Below are positions 17,955-27,359 of a DNA stretch of 64,000 nt, piece by piece. The stretch's first letter is position 1. Each line of letters opens with the position of its first letter. The notes below the pieces were generated by a model. That model was not told the origin of the DNA and ran no database searches. It worked only from the letters and a program-made list of their open reading frames with translations. Both the position numbers and the translations under genes were made by a program. The DNA lies in contig NZ_PPEI02000002.1 of assembly GCF_002899895.1 (NCBI RefSeq), positions 310,001 through 374,000 of the forward strand, given 5' to 3'. The stretch comes from Chryseobacterium oncorhynchi (GTDB lineage: Bacteria > Bacteroidota > Bacteroidia > Flavobacteriales > Weeksellaceae).

Positions 17955-19295
17955 CTACTTCTGCCCCTGGATAAAATTCAAGTCACTCTGGTACAAAATC
18001 TTCACGTCTTTTTGTAATCCATTACGACCTGCTGATCTTAGATACGTGCCGTTAAGAACAGATGAGATGAGAGTTTCATCAGGATCACCTAGGGGTAACA
18101 ATGGTAACTCAGCATATTCATTCACCATGATCTGTGGGGAAATCCCATTGCTATATTCTCCGGATCCATCGGCATTGTATACTTTATAAATTACCGGATG
18201 AATCTGCCATGAAATCTGCTTTGGCTTCCGTTTATCTTCTACCGTAAATCCTGCCATATCTTTTCCTAAAGTTGTATTCCCGATTTGAATAACCTGCAAG
18301 TAAGGCTTTAAGTTATTAATCACTATTTCTGCGGCTGATGCTGTACTGTTTGAAGTCAGAATATAGACTTTACTTAGTCCCAAAGCATTGGCTCGCAAAG
18401 TATTAAAATCAAGAGCTTTTGGATCATAGGCAATCTGCTGGGCAAATGTTCTTTTTACCTGACCGCCATTTTTATTTCCTTTAAATAGTATGAATGGTGA
18501 ATCTGCGGAAATCCCCGCGGGAATGAGTGAGCAAAGTGCAGCAGCAGCAGATACAGATCCTCCATAGTTGTACCGAAGATCCAGAATCAGTTCCTGTACA
18601 CCAACAGCTTTAAATTCTGCAAATTTTTGATTGAACACGGAAGTCATACCATCCGGAAAATCATAGACATAAAGATAGCCTACTTTTTTACCGTTTTTTT
18701 CGAATATTCTAGATAATACAGGTTGTTCAAGAGATAAGCCATAATACACTTTAACCTCCTTTTCATCCGTAATGGTGCCATTTTTCCAGTCTCTCAGAGT
18801 AAGATCCAGCACCGTGAAATCTTTCATGGTAGCGGTCATGGTTTCTGCATTGGCTGCTGTCACGGTTTTCCCATTGATTTTGGTGATAATCATTCCTCTT
18901 TCCAATCCGGCATTGAATGCGGGAGAGTTTTTAAGAACCAACTTAATGACTGTAACTACCTCCCCATTTCCCTGCTGAAGAACAGTATAATCGAAACCAT
19001 ACATATTTCTAATGGAGCGTGGATAGCTGGAAGAATCTTCGGTATTTACAATAAATGAAAACCGATCCTGAGAAGACAGCAGACTTTTAAAAAAATCTTT
19101 TACCGGAAGATGATAATCAGGTTTGGCAGGCATCTGTTCTGCCCAATAATAGTAGCGCTTCATACTGTCTTGTACCCAGACATTGACGGATTCTGTACTT
19201 CCCTCAGGAAAAACAGGAATATTTTCATCACTGTTTGTACAGGATATTAAAATGGCTACGATGGCTATGCATTGAAGTTTTAAAAAATTTCTCAT
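17955..19295 (-). CDS. S41 family peptidase (C-terminal processing protease-like), lipoprotein
   Basis: A 446-residue serine protease of the tail-specific/CtpA family. It has a lipoprotein signal with lipobox LISC at about residues 16-19. An N-terminal helical region (VWVQDSMKRYYYWAEQMP) is typical of the Bacteroidota S41 group. A PDZ-like domain follows (SPAFNAGLERGMIITKINGKTV), then the catalytic core: QELILDLRYNYGGSVSAA, and the nucleophile in TSNSTASAAEIVINNLKPY, with the general-base Lys probably in LGKDMAG. It lies six bases downstream of the next lipoprotein gene in the same direction, so the two form an operon. Periplasmic or outer-membrane anchored processing of secreted proteins is a reasonable inference. 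Confidence 0.9.
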   Translation of the reverse strand: MRNFLKLQCIAIVAILISCTNSDENIPVFPEGSTESVNVWVQDSMKRYYYWAEQMPAKPDYHLPVKDFFKSLLSSQDRFSFIVNTEDSSSYPRSIRNMYGFDYTVLQQGNGEVVTVIKLVLKNSPAFNAGLERGMIITKINGKTVTAANAETMTATMKDFTVLDLTLRDWKNGTITDEKEVKVYYGLSLEQPVLSRIFEKNGKKVGYLYVYDFPDGMTSVFNQKFAEFKAVGVQELILDLRYNYGGSVSAAAALCSLIPAGISADSPFILFKGNKNGGQVKRTFAQQIAYDPKALDFNTLRANALGLSKVYILTSNSTASAAEIVINNLKPYLQVIQIGNTTLGKDMAGFTVEDKRKPKQISWQIHPVIYKVYNADGSGEYSNGISPQIMVNEYAELPLLPLGDPDETLISSVLNGTYLRSAGRNGLQKDVKILYQSDLNFIQGQK

Positions 19296-19301
19296 CGCTG
19301 A

Positions 19302-20045
19302 TTACAAATATTCTGCTACATCAATGTCCCCTTTTACCACCCATGATCCATTTTCCAGTTTTTCCTGAAGAACGATCATATTGGCTCCCATATGTTGTTT
19401 TATTTTAACCTTAATAATTCCGGATCCGATGTAGGGTTCTGTAGTCCCGGGCTTATATAATTCAAGATATACGGGAGCTGTGGAGCTGAAAAAACTATAG
19501 ACTTTCACTGCTGTGAAATTATCTTTTCCAATAGTGTCAAATTCTGCCAATACTACTCCATTTTCTCTTTTTAAAACCCCTTTTACATTTTTAAGGGACG
19601 ATCCTGAAAATTCTCCCAGATTTGGAAAAATAAATTCGAAGCCAACTTTTCCAAGGTTTACCTGAGGTTTTACGATATAAGTTTGCAGAAAGATGCCTGG
19701 TAAATTAAAGAAATATAACTTTTTATAATCATCTATATTATCATAGGTGATATTGTATTGTGCAATCTCTTTTCCTGTTTCATTATTATATATTGCCAGT
19801 TTGTTGGTTTCTCCATGATCCTGTGCAAACTGAATGTTGGTCTCTATTTTATTGGTATATGATGTATTTCCGTTAATGGATACGGGAGTTCCATTAAATC
19901 TCAGCTGAATGATATCAGGCTTGGAATATCCGTTGATGGTTATATCTCCGGGTTTTTGTATTGTATCATACGGCTCCATTACAGTGTTGTCTGTACAGGA
20001 AAACAGTATGGTAAATAATAATAGTACTGCAAAGATCTTATTCAT
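19302..20045 (-). CDS. Hypothetical lipoprotein upstream of the S41 protease
   Basis: A 247-residue protein with a clear lipoprotein signal (FAVLLLFTILFSCTDN, lipobox Cys near residue 17). The rest is beta-rich with no family I recognise; repeated short strands (QLRFNGTPVSINGNTSYT; LYFFNLPGIFLQTYIV) suggest an immunoglobulin-like fold. It is followed after six bases by the S41 protease gene, so co-expression is nearly certain and a partner or substrate role is possible. A hairpin ends 27 bases upstream of its start region. Confidence 0.75.
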   Translation of the reverse strand: MNKIFAVLLLFTILFSCTDNTVMEPYDTIQKPGDITINGYSKPDIIQLRFNGTPVSINGNTSYTNKIETNIQFAQDHGETNKLAIYNNETGKEIAQYNITYDNIDDYKKLYFFNLPGIFLQTYIVKPQVNLGKVGFEFIFPNLGEFSGSSLKNVKGVLKRENGVVLAEFDTIGKDNFTAVKVYSFFSSTAPVYLELYKPGTTEPYIGSGIIKVKIKQHMGANMIVLQEKLENGSWVVKGDIDVAEYL

Positions 20046-20071
20046 CTTTTATATTATTTTAAAACTTAAAA

Positions 20072-20101
20072 ATATTGCCCCACCCTATAGCAGGGCAATA
20101 T
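20072..20101 (-). terminator. Hairpin between the type IX secreted protein gene and the lipoprotein gene
   Basis: A perfect 9-bp stem (ATATTGCCC at 20072-20080 with GGGCAATAT at 20093-20101) is followed on the minus strand by T-rich sequence. It is probably the terminator of the gene ending at 20222. It lies in the leader of the next gene, so attenuation is an alternative. Confidence 0.55.
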
Positions 20102-20221
20102 ATAATTATAAAAAAACTAGTTGGATATGTTCTGGATAAATCTTTTCCCAAAGTTTTTATCCAGTATTGTATATTTAAAATTTCTGGTGTTTCTAAAAAT
20201 CATTTTTAAAGTCAAGAATGG

Positions 20222-21145
20222 TTATTTCTTAATAAAATTTAACCTTTCTGTGATCTTTCCGTCAGTAACCTCCACGATATATACTCCTGTAGATAAAGCT
20301 GCTACATTCATAGATTTGGAATACTGAGTGGTAATAACTTTCTGACCTACTCTATTATAGATATTGATCATTGTTTTATTTTCTTTCAATGCCGGATTAA
20401 GTTGTAACTGTAAACTTTCTTTTACCGGGTTTTCTACTATTTTAGTAAGATTTTCTTTCTTTTTTACATCCTTTGTGTTCAGAGATAATGTAGCATAAAT
20501 AGCCATCTCATCTATATTAATATTCTGAATATTGTTCCCTAATGCTTTTCTGTTTGACCATATACCGATATAAATTTTCTTTCCTGCAAAAGCAGACAGA
20601 TCTACAATACTTTCTACAAACTGGGTAACATCCGACGGAAATGGATTATTGGTGTATCCTCCCTGTATTTTATACGGATTAGGAAGATCGTTCCCATTGG
20701 CATCTACTGCAAGTGACTGGAAATCTGACAAGGTCGGAACCGGCTTTTGTGGAGTACTTACGTAGATATAAAGATCTCTTGCAACTGAAGCCTGACTTGC
20801 TCTCTGTCTTGCTACGAAAGCAGCCAACATAATACTTCCTCCAGCTGAGGATAAATCAATCTCAGGCGAAATGATCCAGTCATTTTCTGTAGCGAAACTG
20901 GCCGCAGTACCGGATGGGACTAAACTTATAGAATAACGAAGTGATCCTGAAGTTCCCAATACCATTGATGTTCCGTTATGATAAATGTTTTTTCCCTGAA
21001 CCCATTTGTTCCCGTTATTATTTAAATCATGAATCGTCCATCCCTGAAGATCATCAGCTGTTTCAAAGGAATTGCTCCATATCTGAAACTGTGCGGCAGC
21101 AGCCTGTGAAACCAATACAATAGATAGTAAAATTAATTTTTTCAT
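20222..21145 (-). CDS. Type IX secreted protein with choice-of-anchor J domain
   Basis: A 307-residue exported protein. A signal peptide ends near AAAAQF. The main body matches a choice-of-anchor J / cleaved-adhesin beta-sandwich (SNSFETADDLQGWTIHDLNN, ENDWIISPEIDLSSAGG, KKIYIGIWSNRK). The C-terminal 75 residues are a type A sorting domain for the type IX secretion system (NPVKESLQLQL, INIYNRVGQKVITTQYS, LSTGVYIVEVTDGKITERLNFIKK), cleaved on export. It lies in the same orientation as the beta-helix lipoprotein upstream, separated by a terminator. The ligand is unknown; a carbohydrate-binding or adhesive role is typical for this domain. Confidence 0.88.
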   Translation of the reverse strand: MKKLILLSIVLVSQAAAAQFQIWSNSFETADDLQGWTIHDLNNNGNKWVQGKNIYHNGTSMVLGTSGSLRYSISLVPSGTAASFATENDWIISPEIDLSSAGGSIMLAAFVARQRASQASVARDLYIYVSTPQKPVPTLSDFQSLAVDANGNDLPNPYKIQGGYTNNPFPSDVTQFVESIVDLSAFAGKKIYIGIWSNRKALGNNIQNINIDEMAIYATLSLNTKDVKKKENLTKIVENPVKESLQLQLNPALKENKTMINIYNRVGQKVITTQYSKSMNVAALSTGVYIVEVTDGKITERLNFIKK

Positions 21146-21177
21146 AATACTTGTTATTAAGATTTTTTTGAAGAATA

Positions 21178-21214
21178 AAAGCAGGGAAAGACAAAAATGT
21201 CTTCCCTGCTTTTT
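21178..21214 (-). terminator. Terminator of the beta-helix lipoprotein gene
   Basis: The stem GCAGGGAAAGAC (21181-21192) pairs with GTCTTCCCTGC (21199-21209), with one bulged base, and is followed on the minus strand by TTTTATTCTT. Confidence 0.75.
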
Positions 21215-21219
21215 AAGTC

Positions 21220-22518
21220 TTATTCCTGAACTGAAAAGTCATATTTTGTCCAAATACCCTGGAAGTTTCCACAGTTTCTAGGAGAAACGTTCCATGGTCC
21301 TTCGTTGAAGAATGGCTGGCTCATTCCCCATAGTGAAGCAAGAGATCCCGTTAATAGGTTTGCAGCAGGAATTCCGGCAGTTCCTGTTCCTGTAACAGAA
21401 GTTCCGAATCCGTGTACAAGGATTGAGCTTAGGTTAGAAGCTGAAGAAAGCTCAGAACCTGTTCCTTCTACTTTGATCCCTACAGGATATCCTGTAACTA
21501 CAGCATTATTTAATGTTAATTTTCCATTTCTTCTGATATGGATACCATTTTCGTAAGCAAGTCCTTGCCCTGCTACTCCGTTTCTTGCACCAATGATTGT
21601 AAGGTTATTGATCACAGGATTTGTAATCAATGATGTAGCAGTACCTCCGGCGTTGTTATCCAACTCGATACCGTTAGAGTCTGGAGAACCTCCACTTACA
21701 GTATGTGCTGATTTGTAATCTGCTAAAGATAATGCACATGTGATTGTTCCTGTATATCCGTTATCAAAATCGAAGTTATCATCTTCAGCAGCAAAAGATA
21801 CCAAGTTGGAAGCATTTACAGTTCCTCCGAAGAATTCGAAAGAATCATCCTGACCATAAGAAACCTGAATATGATCTAAAGTAGTTCCGTTTCCAACACC
21901 TCCTAATGATAATGCATTTACTTCGTTTCCAGAGTTAGCTCCTACGAAATCGTACCCTGCAAATTCAATACGAACGTATTTCATTGTTCCTGCGCTGTGA
22001 GCCGGATTGGTTCCTCCAAAGTAATAGTCATCACCACTTAGCCCCTCAATAGTTGTTGTAAAAGGAACATTGGTAGGAGCATCTCCCAATAGGATCACTC
22101 CTCCGAAATCTCCTGGAGTAGCCGTTGTAGTTTCTTCTCCGTCCAACAATCTATAACTTGTAAAGACAATAGGCTGAGCCTCTGTACCTACAGCATTGAT
22201 CTTAGCTGATTTTGTAATCACCAAAATTCCTGAACCTTCTCCTGATGCATTTGGTTTAGCTTTGATGAATGTACCCGGCTGTATTGTAAGTGTTGCTCCG
22301 TTTTTAACTGTTACTGTACCATCAAGCTCTACTACTCCGCTCCAAGTGGTGCTAGAAGTAATTGCTCCGCTTACAGTAGTTACGGGAAGTGAAGAAGCTG
22401 TAAGGTATTCAGCAGAAGTAGGTTTCATTTCGAAAGGAGTTGAAGAATCTGCTAAATGGTCGTTCTGACAAGCAGTAAGGGATAATGCAGCAGCTGCAAT
22501 TAGAGTTAATCTTTTCAT
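21220..22518 (-). CDS. Right-handed beta-helix lipoprotein, partner of the TonB receptor
   Basis: A 432-residue lipoprotein. The frame is open to 22713, but the 65 extra residues fall in the G+C-rich spacer and are not protein-like. ATG 22518 gives a textbook signal, KRLTLIAAAALSLTACQND. The body is a parallel beta-helix: TVTVKNGATLTIQPGTFIKA, KINAVGTEAQPIVFTS, DFGGVILLGDAPTN, MKYVRIEFAGYDF, LDHIQVSYGQDDSFEFFGGT, AAEDDNFDFDNGY. Proteins of this type recur next to TonB receptors in Bacteroidota and some Gammaproteobacteria. It probably serves as the surface-exposed ligand-binding partner of the receptor encoded just upstream. The substrate cannot be read from sequence. Confidence 0.85.
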   Translation of the reverse strand: MKRLTLIAAAALSLTACQNDHLADSSTPFEMKPTSAEYLTASSLPVTTVSGAITSSTTWSGVVELDGTVTVKNGATLTIQPGTFIKAKPNASGEGSGILVITKSAKINAVGTEAQPIVFTSYRLLDGEETTTATPGDFGGVILLGDAPTNVPFTTTIEGLSGDDYYFGGTNPAHSAGTMKYVRIEFAGYDFVGANSGNEVNALSLGGVGNGTTLDHIQVSYGQDDSFEFFGGTVNASNLVSFAAEDDNFDFDNGYTGTITCALSLADYKSAHTVSGGSPDSNGIELDNNAGGTATSLITNPVINNLTIIGARNGVAGQGLAYENGIHIRRNGKLTLNNAVVTGYPVGIKVEGTGSELSSASNLSSILVHGFGTSVTGTGTAGIPAANLLTGSLASLWGMSQPFFNEGPWNVSPRNCGNFQGIWTKYDFSVQE

Positions 22519-22829
22519 TGTTATAATTTTTAGTAGATCCCGGTTATTTATTTTATTACCGGAAGTTTTAATATTTAGGAATATCCGCCTCTCTATTCCT
22601 TCGATTTGGTTTTTAATATTCACCCGGTATTTCAGGAGGGGCTGTCCTACCGAGGTTCCCTTTAAATCCGCTGCGGTTCGGGAAAAAACGGCAACGTTCG
22701 GTTTTTTGCTCATCCGGTACTGCTGTGCGCATCATCAGTATTGACCCGGTTCATGTTCAGGCTACCGAAACCTGTACGTTTCTATATCAAGAGCTCTTTT
22801 TCTCATTTTAAATTTTTGGCAGGCAGGTA
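22519..22829 (-). other. G+C-rich spacer with repeated CCGGT/ACCGG elements, candidate structured RNA
   Basis: 311 bases separate the receptor stop from the lipoprotein ATG. Positions 22621-22740 contain 64 G+C of 120 by hand count, well above the surrounding AT-rich sequence. Two similar blocks (plus-strand 22622-22655 and 22743-22770) share ACCCGGT, TTCAGG, GCT and TACCGA in the same order. Further CCGGT/ACCGG elements lie at 22535-22541, 22558-22563 and 22713-22718. Within the first block, CTCGGTA pairs with TACCGGG around an AGGA/TCCT inner stem. The last pair forms a hairpin just before the ATG. I do not match it to a known riboswitch. Confidence 0.5.
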
Positions 22830-25800
22830 TTAAAATGTATACCCCACACTTAGCCCAAATATTCTTCCGCTGTATGCACGGAATAAGATTTTATCAATAT
22901 CCTTATCATATTTATCGGTAGCACCGGGTAAAAGCGCCAAGGACTCTCTGTAGGTTCCTACCGTACTTCCACCGTCTTTCTCATTCAGATAAGAATTATA
23001 ATTGTTGTAATATTCCTTTACCCTGTTGAATAGATTTCTGACATTCAATTTCAGTTCGAGGTTTCTGTTTCTTAAAAATTTATATGAAATCTGTGCATCT
23101 GCCACGGCGTATGGACGTTGTATTTCTTCTCCGCTATAGGCATATCCTACCGTCATATATTGATCCCCTTTTGCATTGTACAAAAAGCTTGCTCCCAGCC
23201 TCTCCCCGTCAAACATCAATCCTAGGTTATAGGCATAAGGAGTTTGTCCGTAAAGAGGTCTTCCTACTTCGTAGGTTGCATCTTCATCCTTTGTTTTTTC
23301 CCTGTCTTTAAAGGCAATTACCTTAGTATCATTGTAAGTAAAATTTCCGCTTATGAAAAGCTTTGACAGAAAGGAATCCGGTATAATAAAGCCCAAGTTT
23401 TTTCTTACCTCTACTTCAAATCCTTTCAACTTGGCGTTCTTTGAATTTCCATTGTACAGATACAAATTTCCCTCACTGGAAATATACCCTTCGCGTTCTA
23501 TGGGACGATCTATGTCTTTATAATATATTCCTGCAGAAAATATTTCACCTAATCCAGGAAACCACTCAAATTTAAAATCATAGTTATTGACTACAGAAGA
23601 AACCATTTGTGTATTGAAAATTTGTCCATTAGCGATCGGATCAAAATAAGGCAACCCCGTTCTTTCATTAAACTGAGGACGGATAACGGTCTTACTGTAA
23701 GCCAGCCTCAGATTCATTTTATTGGTAGGGCTGTAAGTAAAGTTGGCCGAGGGCATCCATTGCCATGGTTTATCATCGATACCGGATTTGGAAAAATTTC
23801 TGGAATCATTTGGATCTAACTGCTGAGAAACAAGATCATATCTGAAATATTCTGCCCTCAATCCCCAAACCAATCTGAACTTATTTTTCCAACGGTTATC
23901 AAACATCACATACGCAGCATGCTGATCAACTTCTCCCTCATACTTTTCGTTTTTATAAAGAGGTCTGGTTTGCCATCCTATTCCTCCCGGTACATAATGA
24001 GAACCATTGAACCATTCGGAAAGAGGCCCATACATAATTAAAATATTAGGATTTGAAACCTCCCTGTTTTCATCTACCCGAAGTAAAAATTTCTGTTGTT
24101 GGTTGGTATTGAATTTAGAAGCACCGGCATAGCCTACTTTGATATCATTTTTAAAATTCTCCCTCTCAAGGTTCAGCTTAAAAGACGCTCCATAATTATA
24201 GTCAGTTTCCTTATTTTCAATATATCCTCTTGCAAAATCACTTGAGGAATTATTAATATTATGATAGCTTAGGATTTCATTACCCATGAAACGGTATAAA
24301 GCCTGATGTAAAGTATAATCTTTGGTATCTGAAGTAACTCCTGTTCTGGCTGCAAACCAGTTGATTTCCATATTTCCTGTTTTATGGTTTCCTTCCAATT
24401 TATTTTGTAAAAAAGACTGATAAACAGGATAATTCGCATTGTCTGTATAAGGAGCATCTAAAGATTTAATCTGTGATGGGTCATTATTCGGAATAATTCC
24501 GTGGTAAAAGTAATTATAGGCAAGCTCTGCATTAGCAGGAAGGGCACTTCCGCTAGAATATTCGTTCCACCCTGTAACCCTCGTTAGTGTATTGTCATAA
24601 ATATGGGTGTAAGAGTTACGGAATGATATTCTGGTTTTATTGAGCTGTAAACCAAAGTTTAGCATTCCGGCTACCGTTGAATTGTAATTATAAGATGCCC
24701 CTGAGTTTTTAAAATTATAAAAAGGTATTTTTCCGTTGGCATCCGGTACGCCGGTAGTATCCATCCAGTTTCCTCTTCCTGTATGGTCTATATCCAGTTT
24801 ATTCTGTTCGTTTCTGATGATAAAAGCTCCTGCAAAACCCCATTTATTATTGTTTTTAAGAGCATATGTTCTTCCTAAAGCCAGTTGCATATTGGACCCC
24901 ATATCACCTTTTGTCCCATAAGTTGTAAAATTGTCATTGGTAAACTGTTTAGACTGTTCAAAAAACATCGGATTGTTCCAGTTCATAGGTTCAAGCCCCT
25001 TGGGAAAATCTCTTGTTCCGTCATCATACCCGAAATAATCATATTTTCCACGCTTACGGGTAAGAAACTCTTTGAAAGCAGCCTGATCATTGTAAGAAGT
25101 TCCCATGCTTACCGTCGTAAAGTTCTCGTTGGGAATATCTTTGGTTCTCACTTCTACATAACCTCCTGCAAAATTGGCATTCATATCAGGTGTTGCAGAT
25201 TTACTTACTACTACACTTTCCACCATTGCCGTAGGAATAATATCGAATGAAAAATTCTGATTATAGGTCTCTGTACTTGGCAAATTAATTCCGTCCATGG
25301 CAGCTGTATTCCAACGTTCTCCCATAGATCGTACTACAACATATTTATTGTCTATGGTCGTAATTCCCGTTACTCTTTTCAATGTGCCTCCCACATCATT
25401 ATCCGGTGTTTTTGCTATCTGTTCAGCAGAAATTCCGTCACTCATTTGGGCTGCCTTTTTCTGCTGGGCCAGTAATCCTGCCTGTGTATCTGCCTTTCTG
25501 GTGGCCGTAACAACCACTTCCTTAATGTCTGTAATTTTATCAGAAGCCCTATTCAGAGCGAATGACACTGCATTTGTTTCCTTATTGAGGATGGATAATT
25601 TTTCTACGCGAAGTGTATTATATTTCGCAGCTTTTATCGTTAAATTATAAATTCCTGATGGGAGATCCGTTGAAAAATCACCGTTGTTGTCTGTCACTAC
25701 AGTTTTTCCCGCAATATTAACTTCTGCTCCTGCAATAGGATTTCCCACCTCATCCACTATTTTCCCGGAAATACGTCCGTTTCCCGGTATAGAAACATTG

Positions 25801-26111
25801 CTGCCCTCGTATTTTATGGAAATAAGGTCTCCATGTAATCGGAATACTACAGGAAGTCCACTGGTAATGTCTTTCAGACAGCTATTGATTGTAGAATTAT
25901 CACATTTTACCCCTTTTACCCTTAGCTCTTTAATGTCTACCTTTGAATAGGCCAGCCTCATACCTGTTTTTCCGGCAAAATCCTCCAAAACTTCAATCAA
26001 AGGTCGGCTTGCAGGAACAGAAAATGAAACTTTCTGAACCAATTCCTGTGCTTCTGCTGCAACGGTAAAAAATAAGGCTGCTATGGTAAAACCACATTTC
26101 AAACTTCTCAT
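22830..26111 (-). CDS. TonB-dependent receptor with N-terminal STN signalling domain
   Basis: A 1093-residue outer-membrane receptor of the FecA-like transducer class. After the signal peptide (CGFTIAALFFTVAAEAQ), residues 24-100 form an STN domain (ASRPLIEVLEDFAGKTGMRL, DNSTINSCLKDITSGLP) that contacts a FecR protein. A CarboxypepD_reg domain follows (ISGKIVDEVGNPIAGAEV). The plug has KEVVVTATRKADTQ, LKRVTGITTIDNKYVVVR and GGYVEVRTKD, and the barrel ends in FGLSVGYTF. It lies 58 bases downstream of fecR and upstream of the beta-helix lipoprotein gene. With the divergent sigma factor this is a complete cell-surface-signalling set. The substrate is unknown. Confidence 0.93.
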   Translation of the reverse strand: MRSLKCGFTIAALFFTVAAEAQELVQKVSFSVPASRPLIEVLEDFAGKTGMRLAYSKVDIKELRVKGVKCDNSTINSCLKDITSGLPVVFRLHGDLISIKYEGSNVSIPGNGRISGKIVDEVGNPIAGAEVNIAGKTVVTDNNGDFSTDLPSGIYNLTIKAAKYNTLRVEKLSILNKETNAVSFALNRASDKITDIKEVVVTATRKADTQAGLLAQQKKAAQMSDGISAEQIAKTPDNDVGGTLKRVTGITTIDNKYVVVRSMGERWNTAAMDGINLPSTETYNQNFSFDIIPTAMVESVVVSKSATPDMNANFAGGYVEVRTKDIPNENFTTVSMGTSYNDQAAFKEFLTRKRGKYDYFGYDDGTRDFPKGLEPMNWNNPMFFEQSKQFTNDNFTTYGTKGDMGSNMQLALGRTYALKNNNKWGFAGAFIIRNEQNKLDIDHTGRGNWMDTTGVPDANGKIPFYNFKNSGASYNYNSTVAGMLNFGLQLNKTRISFRNSYTHIYDNTLTRVTGWNEYSSGSALPANAELAYNYFYHGIIPNNDPSQIKSLDAPYTDNANYPVYQSFLQNKLEGNHKTGNMEINWFAARTGVTSDTKDYTLHQALYRFMGNEILSYHNINNSSSDFARGYIENKETDYNYGASFKLNLERENFKNDIKVGYAGASKFNTNQQQKFLLRVDENREVSNPNILIMYGPLSEWFNGSHYVPGGIGWQTRPLYKNEKYEGEVDQHAAYVMFDNRWKNKFRLVWGLRAEYFRYDLVSQQLDPNDSRNFSKSGIDDKPWQWMPSANFTYSPTNKMNLRLAYSKTVIRPQFNERTGLPYFDPIANGQIFNTQMVSSVVNNYDFKFEWFPGLGEIFSAGIYYKDIDRPIEREGYISSEGNLYLYNGNSKNAKLKGFEVEVRKNLGFIIPDSFLSKLFISGNFTYNDTKVIAFKDREKTKDEDATYEVGRPLYGQTPYAYNLGLMFDGERLGASFLYNAKGDQYMTVGYAYSGEEIQRPYAVADAQISYKFLRNRNLELKLNVRNLFNRVKEYYNNYNSYLNEKDGGSTVGTYRESLALLPGATDKYDKDIDKILFRAYSGRIFGLSVGYTF

Positions 26112-26169
26112 ACGTTAGTGTTCTCTTTTTAATTAAAGGTTATCTGATTATTTAATTTTTTTTGATGAT

Positions 26170-27129
26170 TTACTTTTTCAACAGGTATGTATTGTCTTTT
26201 TTCTGAACCTCAAAGCCCAATATAAAAGCAAGTGATTCAATATTATCTCCGACTGTTCCCCCTGTAAAATCGGCAGTGATCTTTTTATTTTCAATTTCTT
26301 TCGGGTAATAAATTTTTGTATTATAGTTCCCTTCCAAAACTGTAATCACTTCTTTTAAAGGCACATCGTTAAAGCTCAAGGATAATAACTCAGAAGTCTG
26401 CTTTCCGGAAGTTTTATCCGGTGCAAACGAAATAACAGCAGTGGTATGAGCAATCCCGAAATTGGTCCATTTCTGATTAGGCTTAAGGAACGAAACAGGA
26501 ACTCCTGCAGAAGATACAGCAACCTTACCTTCATAAAGATCTACCGCTTTTCTCTTCCCGGATTGAGAGATCTTAAATACCGTTCCCAATACCTTGGTAC
26601 TGAAACCGTCTGCATACACAATAAAAGGATGAGTTTTTGATTTTGCTACAGAAAAAATAGCATCTCCTTTTAAATTAACCACTCTGGTAGAAGCAGGAAA
26701 TGATTTTGATACAGTAAGCTCTGCACCCGGTAATAAGGTTACCACAGATCCGTCTTCCAAATGAACAATACGCTTCCCTGATTCGGCAAGATAAATATCC
26801 GGCTTAATGAATGTATGATAAGTAAAGAGACCTCCCAGCGAAAAAAGCAGAATGATTGCTGCTGCAATTTGGTAGGAAAATCTTTTTAAACCTCCTATAG
26901 AAATGGTTGTATCTGACGATGTAAAATAAGGTTCCAAACCGGACAGCACTCTTTCTTTGGATTCTTTCATATGAACAGCATCCAGATCTTGTTCGGCATT
27001 GGTCTTCCATTGTGCTAAAAGTTCCTTTTCTTTTTCAGAAATAGCTTCCCCTGAGACTTCACGTGTCCAAAGTCTGAAAACAAAGGCCTCAATATTTTTA
27101 TAGTTAAAATGTTTCATAAAATATTTCAT
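26170..27129 (-). CDS. FecR-family anti-sigma factor
   Basis: An inner-membrane anti-sigma regulator of 319 residues from ATG 27129; the frame reaches a GTG at 27138 and another ATG lies at 27117. The cytoplasmic N-terminal part has the FecR-type VFRLWTREVSGEAISEKEKELL..W segment. A single membrane helix lies near residues 85-105 (YQIAAAIILLFSLGGLFTYH). The periplasmic FecR domain carries GKRIVHLEDGSVVTLLPGAEL, RVVNLKGDAIFSVAK and FSTKVLGTVFKI. The C-terminal STN-like part (SFNDVPLKEVITVLEGNYNT) receives the receptor signal. It precedes its receptor gene and diverges from its sigma factor. Confidence 0.92.
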   Translation of the reverse strand: MKYFMKHFNYKNIEAFVFRLWTREVSGEAISEKEKELLAQWKTNAEQDLDAVHMKESKERVLSGLEPYFTSSDTTISIGGLKRFSYQIAAAIILLFSLGGLFTYHTFIKPDIYLAESGKRIVHLEDGSVVTLLPGAELTVSKSFPASTRVVNLKGDAIFSVAKSKTHPFIVYADGFSTKVLGTVFKISQSGKRKAVDLYEGKVAVSSAGVPVSFLKPNQKWTNFGIAHTTAVISFAPDKTSGKQTSELLSLSFNDVPLKEVITVLEGNYNTKIYYPKEIENKKITADFTGGTVGDNIESLAFILGFEVQKKDNTYLLKK

Positions 27130-27341
27130 AGTATTCACAGATACTTCTATCTATAAGACTATGAAAATGAAAAACTTCCCCAGGCAGTTCTTAATATTTT
27201 ATTCATATTAAAGCCAGATTTGGGATTATTTTCAACTTACTTTACATTTACTCAACATTAACTTCACATTTAAGCCCAGTTTTATATAAATATTTAACCT
27301 TACCATAATTAAAGTTCACAAAAAGTTAATTTTCCTTTAGG

Positions 27342-27349
27342 TAATTTTG
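27342..27349 (+). promoter_or_regulatory. Bacteroidota -7 promoter box (TAATTTTG) for the ECF sigma gene
   Basis: TAATTTTG matches TAnnTTTG and lies 10 bases before the ATG at 27360, so the 5' leader would be very short. The 221... 230-base divergent gap to fecR holds no other clear element. Confidence 0.45.
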
Positions 27350-27359
27350 CTGCAACCCT

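Noticed and set aside
22519-22713. N-terminal extension of the beta-helix lipoprotein, adding 65 residues
   Set aside because: The internal ATG at 22518 gives a complete lipoprotein signal, and the extension covers the G+C-rich repeat region with no protein-like pattern.
22519-22829. Cobalamin or TPP riboswitch in the spacer
   Set aside because: A segment with AAAGGGAA and a few paired blocks looked suggestive, but the conserved core sequences of either class are missing.
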